DNA of 64,000 nt, taken from contig NZ_JAJADQ010000004.1 of assembly GCF_020447315.1 (NCBI RefSeq), positions 186,001-250,000 on the forward strand, written 5' to 3'. The DNA comes from Hymenobacter nitidus. Lineage in GTDB: Bacteria; Bacteroidota; Bacteroidia; Cytophagales; Hymenobacteraceae. Every line of letters starts with the position of its first letter. The stretch's first letter is position 1. Shown piece by piece: positions 35,982 through 44,934 of this stretch. The translations under genes and the position numbers were made by a program. The notes under the pieces were generated by a model that made no database searches, was not told the DNA's origin, and was given only the letters and a program-made list of their open reading frames with translations.

Positions 35982-37745
35982 ATGAGACAATTTTTGAAAT
36001 ACGTGCTGGCAACCCTTACCGGGTTGGTGGTATTCGGGTTCGTGATTTTTCTGATCGGGCTGGGCCTGATTTTCGCGGCCGTCAGCGGCGACGGCTCCGT
36101 AACGGTAGCCAATGACTCGGTGCTGGAGCTCAAGCTCGACCGGCCGGTGTCGGAGCGCGAAAGCCGGGAGTCGTTTGCCGCCCTGTTTAGCTCCCAGGCC
36201 GACAACATCGGGCTGGATCAGCTGAAGCTGGCCATCCGCCGCGCCAAAAAGGACGACGATATCAAGGGCATTTTCCTGAATGTGGAGCTGGTACAGGCCG
36301 GCATGGCCTCGCTGGAGGAAATCCGCAACGAGCTGCTCGACTTTAAGAAGTCGGGCAAGTTCATCGTGGCCTACAACGACATTGCCTCCGAGAAAAGCTA
36401 CTACCTGACTTCCGTGGCCGACAAGCTCTACCTGAACCCCCAGGGTACGCTCGAATTCAACGGCCTGAGCTCGGAGACCTTCTACTACAAAAACCTGTTC
36501 GAGAAAGCCGGCATCGAGCCTTACATCTTCCGGGTAGGCTCGTTTAAAAGCGCCGTGGAGCCGTATTTCCGCGACTCCATGTCGGACTCGGCCCGTTTGC
36601 AGACGTCCTCGTTCCTGAACTCGATTAACGACTACATGCTGCAGAACGTGGCCAAGTCCCGCGGCATGGGCGTGGCGCGCCTCAAGCAGATTTCCGACTC
36701 GATGCTGGTGCACAACGCCGACGACGCCAAGCGCCTCGGCCTGGTGACCAACCTGGGCTACTACGACCAGGCCCTGGACTACATGAAAGGTAAAATCGGG
36801 CTCGACCAGAAGAAAAAGCTCAGCCTGATCAGCCTCGGCGACTACCAGGATGCCGATGACAAGGACGGTGAAGGCAGCACCAGCGGCAACCGCATTGCCG
36901 TGATTTACGCCGACGGCGACATCGTGACCGGCAAGGGCGGCAACGACAACATCGGCAGCACCCGCTTTGCCGAAGCCATCCGCAAGGCCCGCCTCGACGA
37001 CAACGTGAAGGCCGTGGTGCTGCGCGTGAACTCGCCCGGCGGCTCGTCTCTGGCCTCCGACATCATCTACCGCGAGGTTATCCTGACCAAGAAGGTGAAG
37101 CCCATCGTCTGCTCCATGTCGGACGTGGCGGCTTCGGGCGGCTACTTCATTGCCATGGCCTGCGACACCATCGTGGCTCACCCCAACACCATTACCGGCA
37201 GCATCGGCGTGTTTGGCGTGCTGCCCAACATCCAGCCCCTGCTACGCGACAAGCTCGGCATCACCACCGACCGGGTAACGACGGGCAAGTTCTCGGATTT
37301 GCCGACCATCACCCGCCCGCTCACCGCCTTCGAGCAGCAGCAGCTCCAAAAGGAGGTAGACCGGATTTACGCCGACTTTACTACCAAGGCTGCCAAAGGC
37401 CGCCGCATGCCCGTGGAGCGCCTGCGCCGCTTTGCCTCGGGCCGGGTGTGGTCGGGCACCGAAGCCAAGGCCCGCGGCCTGGTCGATGTGCTCGGCTCGT
37501 TTGACGATGCCCTGCGCATCGCGGCCCGCCGCGCCAACCTCAAGCAGGACGACTACCGGATTCAGCGCCTGCCGCGCCAGAAAAACATCGTGGAAAGCAT
37601 GTTCAACACCACCAGCGAGGAAATCCGGCTGCGGCTGGTGAAAGCCGAAATGGGCCCGATGTACCCCGTCTACGAGCAGTACAAGAAGCTCTCGACCATG
37701 ACCGGCGTGCAGGCCCGCCTGCCCTTCGAGCTGAACATTCAGTAG
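35982..37745 (+). CDS. sppA: Signal peptide peptidase SppA, 67K type
   Basis: The product is 587 aa, the long (two-domain) form. An N-terminal membrane anchor (LTGLVVFGFVIFLIGLGLIF) is followed by two ClpP-like repeats. The predicted catalytic dyad is Lys189 in VGSFKSAVEPYFRDSM and Ser385 in SDVAASGGYF, by comparison with E. coli SppA Lys209/Ser409. It degrades cleaved signal peptides in the membrane. Its stop codon is followed by four AGTC units and then a terminator. Confidence 0.95.
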   Translation: MRQFLKYVLATLTGLVVFGFVIFLIGLGLIFAAVSGDGSVTVANDSVLELKLDRPVSERESRESFAALFSSQADNIGLDQLKLAIRRAKKDDDIKGIFLNVELVQAGMASLEEIRNELLDFKKSGKFIVAYNDIASEKSYYLTSVADKLYLNPQGTLEFNGLSSETFYYKNLFEKAGIEPYIFRVGSFKSAVEPYFRDSMSDSARLQTSSFLNSINDYMLQNVAKSRGMGVARLKQISDSMLVHNADDAKRLGLVTNLGYYDQALDYMKGKIGLDQKKKLSLISLGDYQDADDKDGEGSTSGNRIAVIYADGDIVTGKGGNDNIGSTRFAEAIRKARLDDNVKAVVLRVNSPGGSSLASDIIYREVILTKKVKPIVCSMSDVAASGGYFIAMACDTIVAHPNTITGSIGVFGVLPNIQPLLRDKLGITTDRVTTGKFSDLPTITRPLTAFEQQQLQKEVDRIYADFTTKAAKGRRMPVERLRRFASGRVWSGTEAKARGLVDVLGSFDDALRIAARRANLKQDDYRIQRLPRQKNIVESMFNTTSEEIRLRLVKAEMGPMYPVYEQYKKLSTMTGVQARLPFELNIQ

Positions 37746-37761
37746 TCAGTCAGTCAGTCAG
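37744..37761. repeat. Tetranucleotide repeat (AGTC)4 after sppA
   Basis: Four perfect AGTC units plus AG start with the last base of the sppA stop codon region. Being non-coding, it is unlikely to be a phase switch. Confidence 0.6.
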
Positions 37762-37767
37762 CCAACG

Positions 37768-37810
37768 AAAAGCCCGTCCGGTCGACTCCTGGTCAGCCGG
37801 ACGGGCTTTT
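37768..37810 (+). terminator. Intrinsic terminator of sppA
   Basis: AAAAGCCCGTCCGG (37768-37781) pairs with CCGGACGGGCTTTT (37797-37810), and a further T follows. Confidence 0.9.
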
Positions 37811-37823
37811 TGTTGTCAGCTTC

Positions 37824-37886
37824 GAATCTGTAACAATTGGGCCCGTAACAACTTAAAATTGTTACGGGCCCAATTGTTACAGATTC
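37824..37886. repeat. 63-nt palindrome with four GTAACAA-type half-sites
   Basis: Perfect 28-nt arms 37824-37851 and 37859-37886 surround a 7-nt AT-rich centre. Each arm contains TGTAACAATT and CGTAACAACTT-like units 15 bp apart. This is the same design as the 5857-5906 palindrome. It lies between the sppA terminator and the phosphorylase gene and has no T-tract. Confidence 0.85.
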
Positions 37887-37966
37887 AATGGTGCCCTTCT
37901 CATATTCTACGCCCTGTTTGTTGCGAACTGCGACGTAGTAACTTGCCGCCCCAACCACCGTTCCTT

Positions 37967-38785
37967 ATGCAAGACCTGCGCGAAGCCGCCGACTACATCC
38001 GCCAGCAGATTGGCGACTTTCAACCCGAATTCGGTATCATCCTGGGCACGGGCTTGGGGGCCCTCGTACACGATATTGAGGTGCAGCACAAGCTGCCCTA
38101 CGCCAGCCTGCCGCACTTCCCGGTGTCGACGGTGGAAAGCCACTCGGGCAACCTGCTGGCCGGTACGCTGGCCGGGCGCCGGGTGCTGGTCATGCAGGGC
38201 CGCTTTCACTACTATGAGGGCTACTCGATGCCGCAGGTGGTATTTCCGGTGCGCGTAATGAAGCTGCTAGGCGTGCAGAAGCTCTTTGTCAGCAATGCCA
38301 GCGGTGGCCTCAACCCCGACTACAACTACGGCGACCTGATGCTAATTGAGGACCACATCAACCTGCAGCCGACCAACCCGCTGGTGGGCAAAAACCTCGA
38401 CGAGCTGGGTCCGCGCTTCCCCGACATGCTGGAGCCCTACAACCTGGACCTACTGACCCAGGCCCGGGAAGTGGCCGCAAAGCTGGGCTTCGCTGATAAA
38501 GTGCGGCGCGGTGTGTACGCCAGCCTGCCCGGCCCCATGCTCGAAACGCCGGCCGAGTACCGCTACCTGCGCACCATCGGGGCCGATGCCGTGGGCATGA
38601 GCACCGTGCCCGAGGTCATTGCGGCCGTGCACATGGGCCTGCCCGTGCTGGCCGTGTCCGTCATCACCGACCTTTGCTCGCCGGGCAAGCTCAAGCGGGT
38701 GGAAATAACCGACATCCTGCGCGTGGCCGCCGAAGCCGAGCCCCGCCTGACGGCCCTGCTCAAAGCCGTGCTGGAGCAGCAGTAA
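37967..38785 (+). CDS. Purine nucleoside phosphorylase
   Basis: The product is 272 aa from ATG 37967. It belongs to the trimeric PNP/MTAP family: IILGTGLGAL (25-33), the phosphate site around ESHSGNLLAG, QGRFHYYEGY, VSNASGGLNPDYNYGDLM and MSTVPEVIAA are all present. It splits inosine and guanosine with phosphate for purine salvage. TAACTTGC at 37939-37946 (20 nt before the ATG) may be a -7 variant. The longer upstream frame would run through the palindrome and is rejected. Confidence 0.93.
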   Translation: MQDLREAADYIRQQIGDFQPEFGIILGTGLGALVHDIEVQHKLPYASLPHFPVSTVESHSGNLLAGTLAGRRVLVMQGRFHYYEGYSMPQVVFPVRVMKLLGVQKLFVSNASGGLNPDYNYGDLMLIEDHINLQPTNPLVGKNLDELGPRFPDMLEPYNLDLLTQAREVAAKLGFADKVRRGVYASLPGPMLETPAEYRYLRTIGADAVGMSTVPEVIAAVHMGLPVLAVSVITDLCSPGKLKRVEITDILRVAAEAEPRLTALLKAVLEQQ

Positions 38786-38802
38786 TCGACTGGTAAAGCA
38801 AT

Positions 38803-38837
38803 AAAAAGGCCCGCAGAAGTTCTCTGCGGGCCTTTTT
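38803..38837. terminator. Bidirectional terminator, phosphorylase / DUF4249 genes
   Basis: AAAAAGGCCCGCAGA (38803-38817) pairs with TCTGCGGGCCTTTTT (38823-38837) between convergent genes. Confidence 0.9.
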
Positions 38838-38867
38838 ATTGTGCCAGGGTGGTTGTCTGAGTTGTGG

Positions 38868-39731
38868 CTACCGGATAATCACCTTGCGCCGGTCGTAGCT
38901 CAGGATGGTGAAAATACCCACGCCGCCTTCTACCGTCGAGCGGACGGCGGAGGGCTGGGCGAAGGGGTTGCCGTTGGCGTTCTGGGCATCGTCTACCGAC
39001 CGCAGAAACTGGTAGTAGGGTTGGTCGAGGTGGTAGAGCGTGACGAGTAGCGTGTCGTTGGTGGAGTAGCGGTAGCTGGTACCCAGGGTCATCAGCTGGC
39101 CGTTGGTCAGGCGGTCATCCAGCTCAAAGTCCCGGTTTGGGTCGTTCGAAATGCTGTCCGTGTGAATCTGCATGCGGTAAAAGTCGGCCGTGGCGGCTTG
39201 GTCCTGAAACTTCACCAGCACGTAGGCCTTACGCTCCTCCGCCGACTTATCGTTGAATTTCCACTGCACCGTATCAATCGGCACGCGGGCGGGCATGGTG
39301 GCAGTGCCCGTGACGCGGCGGCCCTGGGTGTCGTACACTTCCAGCTTAAAGGTGTCGCCGGGCCGGGCTACCAGCGGGTTTTTGCCCTTGTGGGTGTAGA
39401 GCTTCTGGGTGAGCGTGTCGAGGCCGGGAGTGAAGCGAAACGCCTCCTTTTGCCCCGAGGGGTAGGTGAGCACCACGGCCACGTCGGTGAGCAGGGTGGG
39501 AGTGGGGCTACTCAGGTAGGGCACCGTTTCACTGACAGTGAGGCGCGGCACCACCCCGGGCTCCAGGTAGCACTCGACCACCAGCTGCGAAGGGCCGGCC
39601 GGCAGGTCCACATCAATATCCTTCTGCAGATTGCAGCCGCTAACGGTTAGGAGCACGGCCAGGGCCGCGGCGCCCAACCGAGCGGGCCGGGCAAGCAGAA
39701 AGCGTTGGATCAAAAGAAGAAGAGACGTCAT
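38868..39731 (-). CDS. DUF4249 family outer-membrane lipoprotein
   Basis: The product is 287 aa from ATG 39731, with a hydrophobic signal and lipobox (LTVSGC, Cys33). The mature part is strand-rich with VECYLEPGVVPRLTVSETVPYLS and a long middle section typical of DUF4249. The protein ends in a short strand (FTILSYDRRKVIIR). In Bacteroidetes DUF4249 lipoproteins sit behind a TonB-dependent receptor gene, and that is the case here (33 nt gap). A role in capturing ligand for that receptor is inferred. Confidence 0.85.
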   Translation of the reverse strand: MTSLLLLIQRFLLARPARLGAAALAVLLTVSGCNLQKDIDVDLPAGPSQLVVECYLEPGVVPRLTVSETVPYLSSPTPTLLTDVAVVLTYPSGQKEAFRFTPGLDTLTQKLYTHKGKNPLVARPGDTFKLEVYDTQGRRVTGTATMPARVPIDTVQWKFNDKSAEERKAYVLVKFQDQAATADFYRMQIHTDSISNDPNRDFELDDRLTNGQLMTLGTSYRYSTNDTLLVTLYHLDQPYYQFLRSVDDAQNANGNPFAQPSAVRSTVEGGVGIFTILSYDRRKVIIR

Positions 39732-39764
39732 TGAGGAAGAACAGCGCGGAGCCAACAGAAATGC

Positions 39765-42107
39765 TTAGAACTTAAAGTTATACGTCACCGACGGAATAAC
39801 CGGGAACAGCGACACCTGCCGGGCCCGGAAGTTGGTTACGTCGCCGGTTTCCTTGTTGCGCACCTGCTCGAAGTAGATGAAGTAAGGGTTGCGCCGGTTG
39901 TAGGCGTTGTAGACCGAGAAGGTCAGGTCCGACTCGCCGCGCTTGGGCCGCAGCTTGTAGACCATGCCCAGGTCGAGGCGGTTGTAGGGCGCCATGCGGT
40001 AGGTGTTGCGGTCGGGGTAAATCGGCACGGCCGATACGTCGTCGCCGAACACATCCTGGAGCAGAAACCGGCCCTGGGGCAGGGTAGTCGGGGCCCCGGA
40101 GGTAAAGACGAACGAGCCGGTCAGGTTGATACGCTCATTGAGCTTGTGCAGCACTACCACCGTCAGATTGTGGCGCCGGTCGTAGGTAGGGAAGAATTCC
40201 TTGCCGTTGTTGATGCCGGTGCCGCCGCGCTGGGCCGGAAACCGCCGCTTGGTCCAGGCCAGGGAATAGCCCACCCAGCCTGTGGTGCGGCCGGTTTTCT
40301 TTTCCAGGTACAGCTCGTTGCCGTAGGCCCAGCCCTTGCCGAACAGAAACTCGGCGTCCAGGTCCTCGTTGGCAAACAGCTGGGCTCCGTCGCGGAAGTC
40401 CACCTGGTTTTGGGCCCACTTGTAGTACACCTCGTTGGTAAGCAGGTAGTTGCCCTGGCCCAGCAAAAAGCTCACGCCGGTAGCCACCTGCTGGGAGCGT
40501 TGGGGCTTCACGTTCAGGCGCGAGGGGTACCAGATGTCCGTCGGCAGGGAGGCGCCCGAGTTGGTCACCAGATGCACGTACTGGTACATCATGGCGTAGC
40601 TGGCCTTCAGCGAGGTTTTGGGCGTGAGCGAGTAGCGCACGGCCCCGCGCGGCTCCAGGGCCGCAAACCGGTCGGAGCCACTCTGGAAGCCAGTCAGGCG
40701 CAGGCCGTAGTCCAGCTGCACCTTGTCGTTTACCTTGAAGTTGTCGGAGCCGTACAATGAGGCTTCCTGGCCCTTGTACACGATTTCGGAGCCGATATTC
40801 AGGCTGCCGTCGGTGCTGTTGGCCGAGAGGCGTCCCACGTTGAAGCGGTGGGCCGTGGCACTCACGCCCAGCTTGAGCGTATGCCGGTCGTTGGCGATGT
40901 AGTCGAGGTCGGAGCGCAGGGCGTAATCCTGGATTTCCGACGACAGGCTGAAGCCGAACTGGTCGAGGCGGTTGGCAATCTGGTACTGGTAGGCCGTACT
41001 CGATATAGTCGTGTTCAGGAACAGCTTGGGGGAGAAAACGTGGTTCCAGCGTGCGGTGCCCACGGTGTTGCCCCAGGTGAAGTCGAAGTTAAAGCCGCCG
41101 GTGCTGTTGAAGCCAAAAACGTCGCGGCCGTAGTAGCCGGTCAGGAAAATCTGGTCTTTCTCCCCGAGCTTGTAGTTGGCCTTGGCGTTGAAATCGTAGA
41201 AATAGTAGTCGGGAATGGGGCTGTAGTCCTCCGTGTCCTTGTTCAGCTTGTTGATCTGGCGCGTAAAGACGTCGAAGTAGGTGCGCCGCCCCGACAGCAC
41301 GAAGGAGCCCTTGTCTTTCACGATAGGACCTTCCACCGTCAGGCGCGAGGAAATCAGGCCCAGGCCGCCGCTCACCCCGAACTTCTGGGGGTTGCCGTCC
41401 CGCATCTTCACATCCACCACCGACGACAGCCGGCCGCCGTACTGGGCCGGAAAGCCGCCTTTGTAGAGGTCCACGCTTTGCACGGCATCGGCATTGAACA
41501 CCGAGAACAGGCCGAAGAGGTGCGAGGGGTTGTACACCACCGCGTCGTCAATCAAGAACAGGTTCTGGTCGGCCGAGCCGCCGCGCACAAACAGGCCGCT
41601 GGTGCCCTCACCGCCGTTCTGCACGCCGGGCTTCAGCTGCAGGGTCTTGAGCAAATCGACTTCCCCAAACAAGGCCGGCAGCAGCTTCGCGTCGCGGGCG
41701 TTGAGGTGCTCCACGCTCATCTGGGTGGTTTGCAGCTTCTGCTCCAGCGTGCCGGTGCCCTCAATCACGACTTCGCCCAGCTCGTTGCTGGCTTCGGGCA
41801 AGCTAAAAGAAATCCGCTGGGAGCGGGTCACGTTCAGCTCCCGGGTCTGGGTCTGATAGCCGATAAAGGAAATAGCCAGCTGGTAGCGGCCCTCGGGCAG
41901 GGTCAGGGAATAAAAGCCTTCGGCATCGGCCGTGACGCCCGTGCCCAGCGCGGGCACGGCCACGGAAGCACCCGGCAGAATGCTGCGGTCGGCCACCGAG
42001 CGGACGTAGCCACTGAGGGTAAAGCGCTGCTGGGCCTGCAACCCAAGGGGCAAGACGCTGAGTAAAAGGAAGAAGCTAAATCGAAGCGTCGAGAGGTATA
42101 ATCGCAT
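39765..42107 (-). CDS. TonB-dependent outer-membrane receptor
   Basis: The product is 780 aa with a signal peptide (FFLLLSVLPLGLQAQQ). A carboxypeptidase-regulatory-like domain covers about residues 26-110 (LSGYVRSVADRSILPGASV). The plug domain (RDAKLLPALFGEVDLLKTLQLKPGVQN, GLFVRGGSADQNLFLIDDAVVYN) follows, then a 22-strand beta-barrel ending in a terminal Phe (VTYNFKF). The Phe end fits outer-membrane insertion by BAM. It forms an operon with the DUF4249 lipoprotein. No regulator or degradative enzyme is near, so the ligand is unknown. Confidence 0.93.
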   Translation of the reverse strand: MRLYLSTLRFSFFLLLSVLPLGLQAQQRFTLSGYVRSVADRSILPGASVAVPALGTGVTADAEGFYSLTLPEGRYQLAISFIGYQTQTRELNVTRSQRISFSLPEASNELGEVVIEGTGTLEQKLQTTQMSVEHLNARDAKLLPALFGEVDLLKTLQLKPGVQNGGEGTSGLFVRGGSADQNLFLIDDAVVYNPSHLFGLFSVFNADAVQSVDLYKGGFPAQYGGRLSSVVDVKMRDGNPQKFGVSGGLGLISSRLTVEGPIVKDKGSFVLSGRRTYFDVFTRQINKLNKDTEDYSPIPDYYFYDFNAKANYKLGEKDQIFLTGYYGRDVFGFNSTGGFNFDFTWGNTVGTARWNHVFSPKLFLNTTISSTAYQYQIANRLDQFGFSLSSEIQDYALRSDLDYIANDRHTLKLGVSATAHRFNVGRLSANSTDGSLNIGSEIVYKGQEASLYGSDNFKVNDKVQLDYGLRLTGFQSGSDRFAALEPRGAVRYSLTPKTSLKASYAMMYQYVHLVTNSGASLPTDIWYPSRLNVKPQRSQQVATGVSFLLGQGNYLLTNEVYYKWAQNQVDFRDGAQLFANEDLDAEFLFGKGWAYGNELYLEKKTGRTTGWVGYSLAWTKRRFPAQRGGTGINNGKEFFPTYDRRHNLTVVVLHKLNERINLTGSFVFTSGAPTTLPQGRFLLQDVFGDDVSAVPIYPDRNTYRMAPYNRLDLGMVYKLRPKRGESDLTFSVYNAYNRRNPYFIYFEQVRNKETGDVTNFRARQVSLFPVIPSVTYNFKF

Positions 42108-42131
42108 TGAGGCAAACAGTACAAGCTAACA

Positions 42132-42139
42132 CAAAGGTA
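42132..42139 (-). promoter_or_regulatory. -7 box TACCTTTG of the TonB receptor operon
   Basis: A perfect TAnnTTTG on the minus strand, 24 nt before the ATG at 42107. Confidence 0.6.
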
Positions 42140-42282
42140 GTCAGCTTAGCCTGCCAAACCCCGAACAAACCCGGATAGTTTAGGACTACTACCTGTAGGA
42201 GAGTTAATTACCCAAGCGCCACTGTTGGCACCGCGGCTACACCCTCCCGAATAGAGTCCGAAACTGCGGCAAAGGTTGCCTG

Positions 42283-42588
42283 CTACAGGTAGCCCTGCAC
42301 CGTTTGGCTGAGCTGCTGGGCCGGCACCACTCCCGACTGCCGCCACACCGGCTGGCCTTTATGAAACAGAATCAGCGTAGGAATGCCCTGCACCCGGAAC
42401 TGCTGGGCCACGGCGGGGTTCTTGTCCACATCAATCTTGATGACCTTGAGCTTGCCCTGGTGCTGGGAAGCTACCTGCTCCAGAATCGGGGCCATGGTTT
42501 TGCAGGGGCCGCACCAGTCGGCATAAAAGTCGACCAGCACCGGCATGCCGGGGCTGTTGATTAGCTCGCTGAAGGATTTCTTGGGCAT
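42283..42588 (-). CDS. Thioredoxin
   Basis: This is a 101 aa single-domain thioredoxin with VLVDFYADWCGPCKTM (active-site Cys26 and Cys29) and a cis-proline in VQGIPTLILF. There is no signal peptide, so it acts in the cytoplasm as a disulfide reductant. It is a standard-length TrxA; whether it is the main thioredoxin of the cell cannot be told. Confidence 0.94.
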   Translation of the reverse strand: MPKKSFSELINSPGMPVLVDFYADWCGPCKTMAPILEQVASQHQGKLKVIKIDVDKNPAVAQQFRVQGIPTLILFHKGQPVWRQSGVVPAQQLSQTVQGYL

Positions 42589-42682
42589 GACGACAGGAAG
42601 TTAGAAATGAAGATGAACGGCGCGAAGCCGTTGCCAGGGCCTTATACGGAGCTGTGCGCCTGAAGGCCCCGGCTAAAACAAG

Positions 42683-42717
42683 AAAAGCCTGCCGTTGACG
42701 AGCAACGGCAGGCTTTT
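42683..42717 (-). terminator. Intrinsic terminator upstream of trx, ending the 42748 gene
   Basis: AAAAGCCTGCCGTTG (42683-42697) pairs with CAACGGCAGGCTTTT (42703-42717). It lies downstream of the 42748-43194 gene. Confidence 0.88.
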
Positions 42718-42747
42718 GAACAGATAAGCAGGGCGAAGCCGGACGCT

Positions 42748-43194
42748 TTAGCGCTTGTCGACCACAGTCACGTCGTTGCCGACCTCGGGGAAGTTGAAGC
42801 GGCCGCCCACTACTTTCTTGCCGGCTACCTGGCATTCCCAGGTGTAGCGGCCGGGGGTGCCTTTAGCGGCTTCGCCCGATTCGGTCTGGAAGTAATCCGG
42901 GTCGGAGGGCTCAGAGGGGAAAACCACGTCGATGCCGTTCTGCCCCTTGGCAATCTGCTTCACCAGAATGTATTCCTTGCCCGTAGTCTGGCTGGTGACC
43001 ACGAAGCGGGCCGTATAGGCCCCGAGCTGGCCGAATTTGTCCATGACGCCCATCTTAATGTAGCCGTCGGTTGATACGAGCCAGGTTTGGGCGCGCGAAG
43101 CCGTGGGAGTCAATACCATCAAGGCTAGCACCAGGCCGGCTGCGCGGAGCAGGTGCGAAAGGCGAAGTGAAGAACGGTGAGTAAAGTCACGCAT
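42748..43194 (-). CDS. Hypothetical secreted protein
   Basis: The product is 148 aa with a signal peptide (AGLVLALMVLTPTASRAQ). The mature 110 residues alternate strands and turns (KMGVMDKFGQLGAYTARFVVTS, YTWECQVAGKKVVGGRF) and contain one cysteine. No family was recognised. A candidate -7 box TATATTTG on the minus strand lies at 43344-43351, about 150 nt upstream in an AT-rich intergenic region. Confidence 0.55.
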   Translation of the reverse strand: MRDFTHRSSLRLSHLLRAAGLVLALMVLTPTASRAQTWLVSTDGYIKMGVMDKFGQLGAYTARFVVTSQTTGKEYILVKQIAKGQNGIDVVFPSEPSDPDYFQTESGEAAKGTPGRYTWECQVAGKKVVGGRFNFPEVGNDVTVVDKR

Positions 43195-43343
43195 GTGTGT
43201 ATGGAAAAAGGGTTAGTGTGCTGAACAAAACAGGTGGTAAATAGGATTTAAACAGTAAAAGCATTGAAAATAAGCAGTGCCATAAAAGACTGTAAAAGCA
43301 GCTAATTGACAGCGCTGGACTGAGTTTACCCCATACCCGCAAT

Positions 43344-43351
43344 CAAATATA
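43344..43351 (-). promoter_or_regulatory. Possible -7 box TATATTTG
   Basis: A TAnnTTTG match on the minus strand in the AT-rich 43195-43428 gap, far (about 150 nt) from the ATG at 43194. Chance occurrence is possible in AT-rich DNA. Confidence 0.3.
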
Positions 43352-43428
43352 GAATTAAATTGAATGCAGATGCAACATCTTTTTTTATTTCTCGTCGTTG
43401 GCCAGTTTATAAAAAGCGTGCCAGATAG

Positions 43429-43436
43429 TATTTTTG
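43429..43436 (+). promoter_or_regulatory. -7 box TATTTTTG of the HNH gene
   Basis: A perfect TAnnTTTG, 24 nt before the ATG at 43461. It overlaps the TTG at 43434 and argues against that codon as a start. Confidence 0.55.
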
Positions 43437-43460
43437 CAACGTATTGCTCCTCTATGTCTT

Positions 43461-43793
43461 ATGGGAAGGCGGCGTAGCAAGCAGCAAAGTTCCTGGATAG
43501 CACCCGCCAGCAAATCAGACCAAGAGCCTTGCTGTGAGCTCTGTCAGCGCCAGGTGGGGGCGGTGTCGCGCCACCATTTGGTACCCCGGGAAGAGGGTGG
43601 AAAATTCGGGCCGACGGTAGCCCTGTGCCAGCCCTGCCACAGCACCGTGCATTTGGTATTTTCCAACCGTGAGCTGGCCCGCCGCTACGCCACGGTCGAA
43701 GCCCTGCAGGCAGCACCCGAGCTGCAGAAGTACCTGCACTGGGTGCGCCGTAGCCGGGTAGAGCGAATTGCCAACCGGCGCCGCCGGGAGTAG
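43461..43793 (+). CDS. HNH endonuclease family protein
   Basis: This is a 110 aa protein from ATG 43461. The HNH/zinc module is CELCQRQ, then SRHHLVPREEGGKF and VALCQPCHSTVH. That gives two CxxC zinc pairs around a catalytic His, as in small stand-alone HNH proteins. The ends are strongly basic (GRRRSKQQ and NRRRRE), which fits DNA binding. Family members range from homing-type nucleases to nicking repair enzymes, and the role here is unknown. It is followed after 60 nt by the 43854 gene, which has its own promoter. Confidence 0.85.
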   Translation: MGRRRSKQQSSWIAPASKSDQEPCCELCQRQVGAVSRHHLVPREEGGKFGPTVALCQPCHSTVHLVFSNRELARRYATVEALQAAPELQKYLHWVRRSRVERIANRRRRE

Positions 43794-43813
43794 GCACTAC
43801 CCGAACGGGCGAC

Positions 43814-43821
43814 TAGCTTTG
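43814..43821 (+). promoter_or_regulatory. -7 box TAGCTTTG of the 43854 gene
   Basis: A perfect TAnnTTTG, 32 nt before the ATG at 43854. Confidence 0.55.
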
Positions 43822-43853
43822 CGGTGCTTCTCCGCTGTTACCCCCGCTGCCCT

Positions 43854-44930
43854 ATGCCTCGTCAGTTTGTTCCGTTTCAGACCCTGCGCCGCCAGCCTAC
43901 CATCGTCGTCGACAGCACCGCCAACGGCGCCGCGCTGGTGCTGGCCCACTGGCGCGGCGCCCCCACGCCGGCGTCCCTGCGCGACGACACCAGCGCCGGC
44001 TCGGTACTGCGCGCCCTGCGCCACCCCGATACGCCGGGCCTGAGTGCCCAGGCCGTCACGGCCAATCATTTTGATGTCGACGGATTTATTGGGGTTTGGA
44101 GCCTGCTGTATCCGGAGCTGGCTCTGGCCCACGAGCCAGTGCTACGCCAAGCGGCCCTGCTCGGCGACTTCCGGGAGTGGAACTGGCACGACCCGCTGGC
44201 CGACCACGCCTTAAGGCTGGTGTGCTGGCTTAATGCCAAGGAAAAGGAGCTGTTTTATCCGCCTTTCGGCGCGCCGGTGCTGCGCCGCCGCGAAGACGAA
44301 GCCAGCATTGAGAAGTTCGAGTGGTTTCTGCCGCGCTTCGCCGAAATTCTGCTGAACCCGGAAAGCGGGCGGGCCGCCTGGGAGCCGGAATATGCGCGGG
44401 TGCAGCAAGCCGCCGCCCTTATGCAAAGCCCCGCGACGACGCTGACCCGCTACCCGGCGCTGGGGTTGGTGGTCGTGCGCACGCCCGAGCCCTTGCCGTA
44501 CTACGGCTTGTTTGGCCCCACCACTGGCTCCGACATTGTATTGAGCATCTACGACGGGCAGCGCTACGAGCTGGAATACAAGTACACCACCTGGATAGAC
44601 CTGGAGTCGCGCCCCACGCTGCCCCGCCTGCCCCTCGACGCCTTGGCCGCGCACCTGAATGCCCTGGAGCAGAGCCCGCGCCGCTGGAGCTTCGACGGCA
44701 TCACCGACACGGGGCCGCTGCTGCGCCTTGCGGGCAATACCCTGAAGAAGGCCGAGCGGTACGCCGACCCCGACCAGCGCCCGATTTATCCATCCTCTAT
44801 TGCTCCCGATGCGCTGGAGCAGATCGTAGTAGAATTCCTACGGCAGGGGTACACCCAGATTCAGCCCCGCCGCTACTGGACGTGGGCTGAAATCAGAACG
44901 GCCGGGCAGCCGCTGCGCGTAGCCGAATAG
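43854..44930 (+). CDS. Uncharacterised protein, possibly DUF6687
   Basis: The product is 358 aa from ATG 43854 (43824 is an alternative). It has no signal or membrane segment. The protein has a conserved-looking acidic pair in TANHFDVDGFIGVW (about residues 74-87), which could bind a metal. Later stretches are TRYPALGLVVVRTPEPLPYYGLFG and YELEYKYTTWID. The arrangement reminds me of DUF6687, but I am not certain of that. It converges with sbcC with 4 nt between stops. Function unknown. Confidence 0.55.
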   Translation: MPRQFVPFQTLRRQPTIVVDSTANGAALVLAHWRGAPTPASLRDDTSAGSVLRALRHPDTPGLSAQAVTANHFDVDGFIGVWSLLYPELALAHEPVLRQAALLGDFREWNWHDPLADHALRLVCWLNAKEKELFYPPFGAPVLRRREDEASIEKFEWFLPRFAEILLNPESGRAAWEPEYARVQQAAALMQSPATTLTRYPALGLVVVRTPEPLPYYGLFGPTTGSDIVLSIYDGQRYELEYKYTTWIDLESRPTLPRLPLDALAAHLNALEQSPRRWSFDGITDTGPLLRLAGNTLKKAERYADPDQRPIYPSSIAPDALEQIVVEFLRQGYTQIQPRRYWTWAEIRTAGQPLRVAE

Positions 44931-44934
44931 GTTG

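Noticed and set aside
37744..37761. AGTC repeat as a phase-variation tract
   Set aside because: It lies after the sppA stop codon and outside any promoter spacing I can see.
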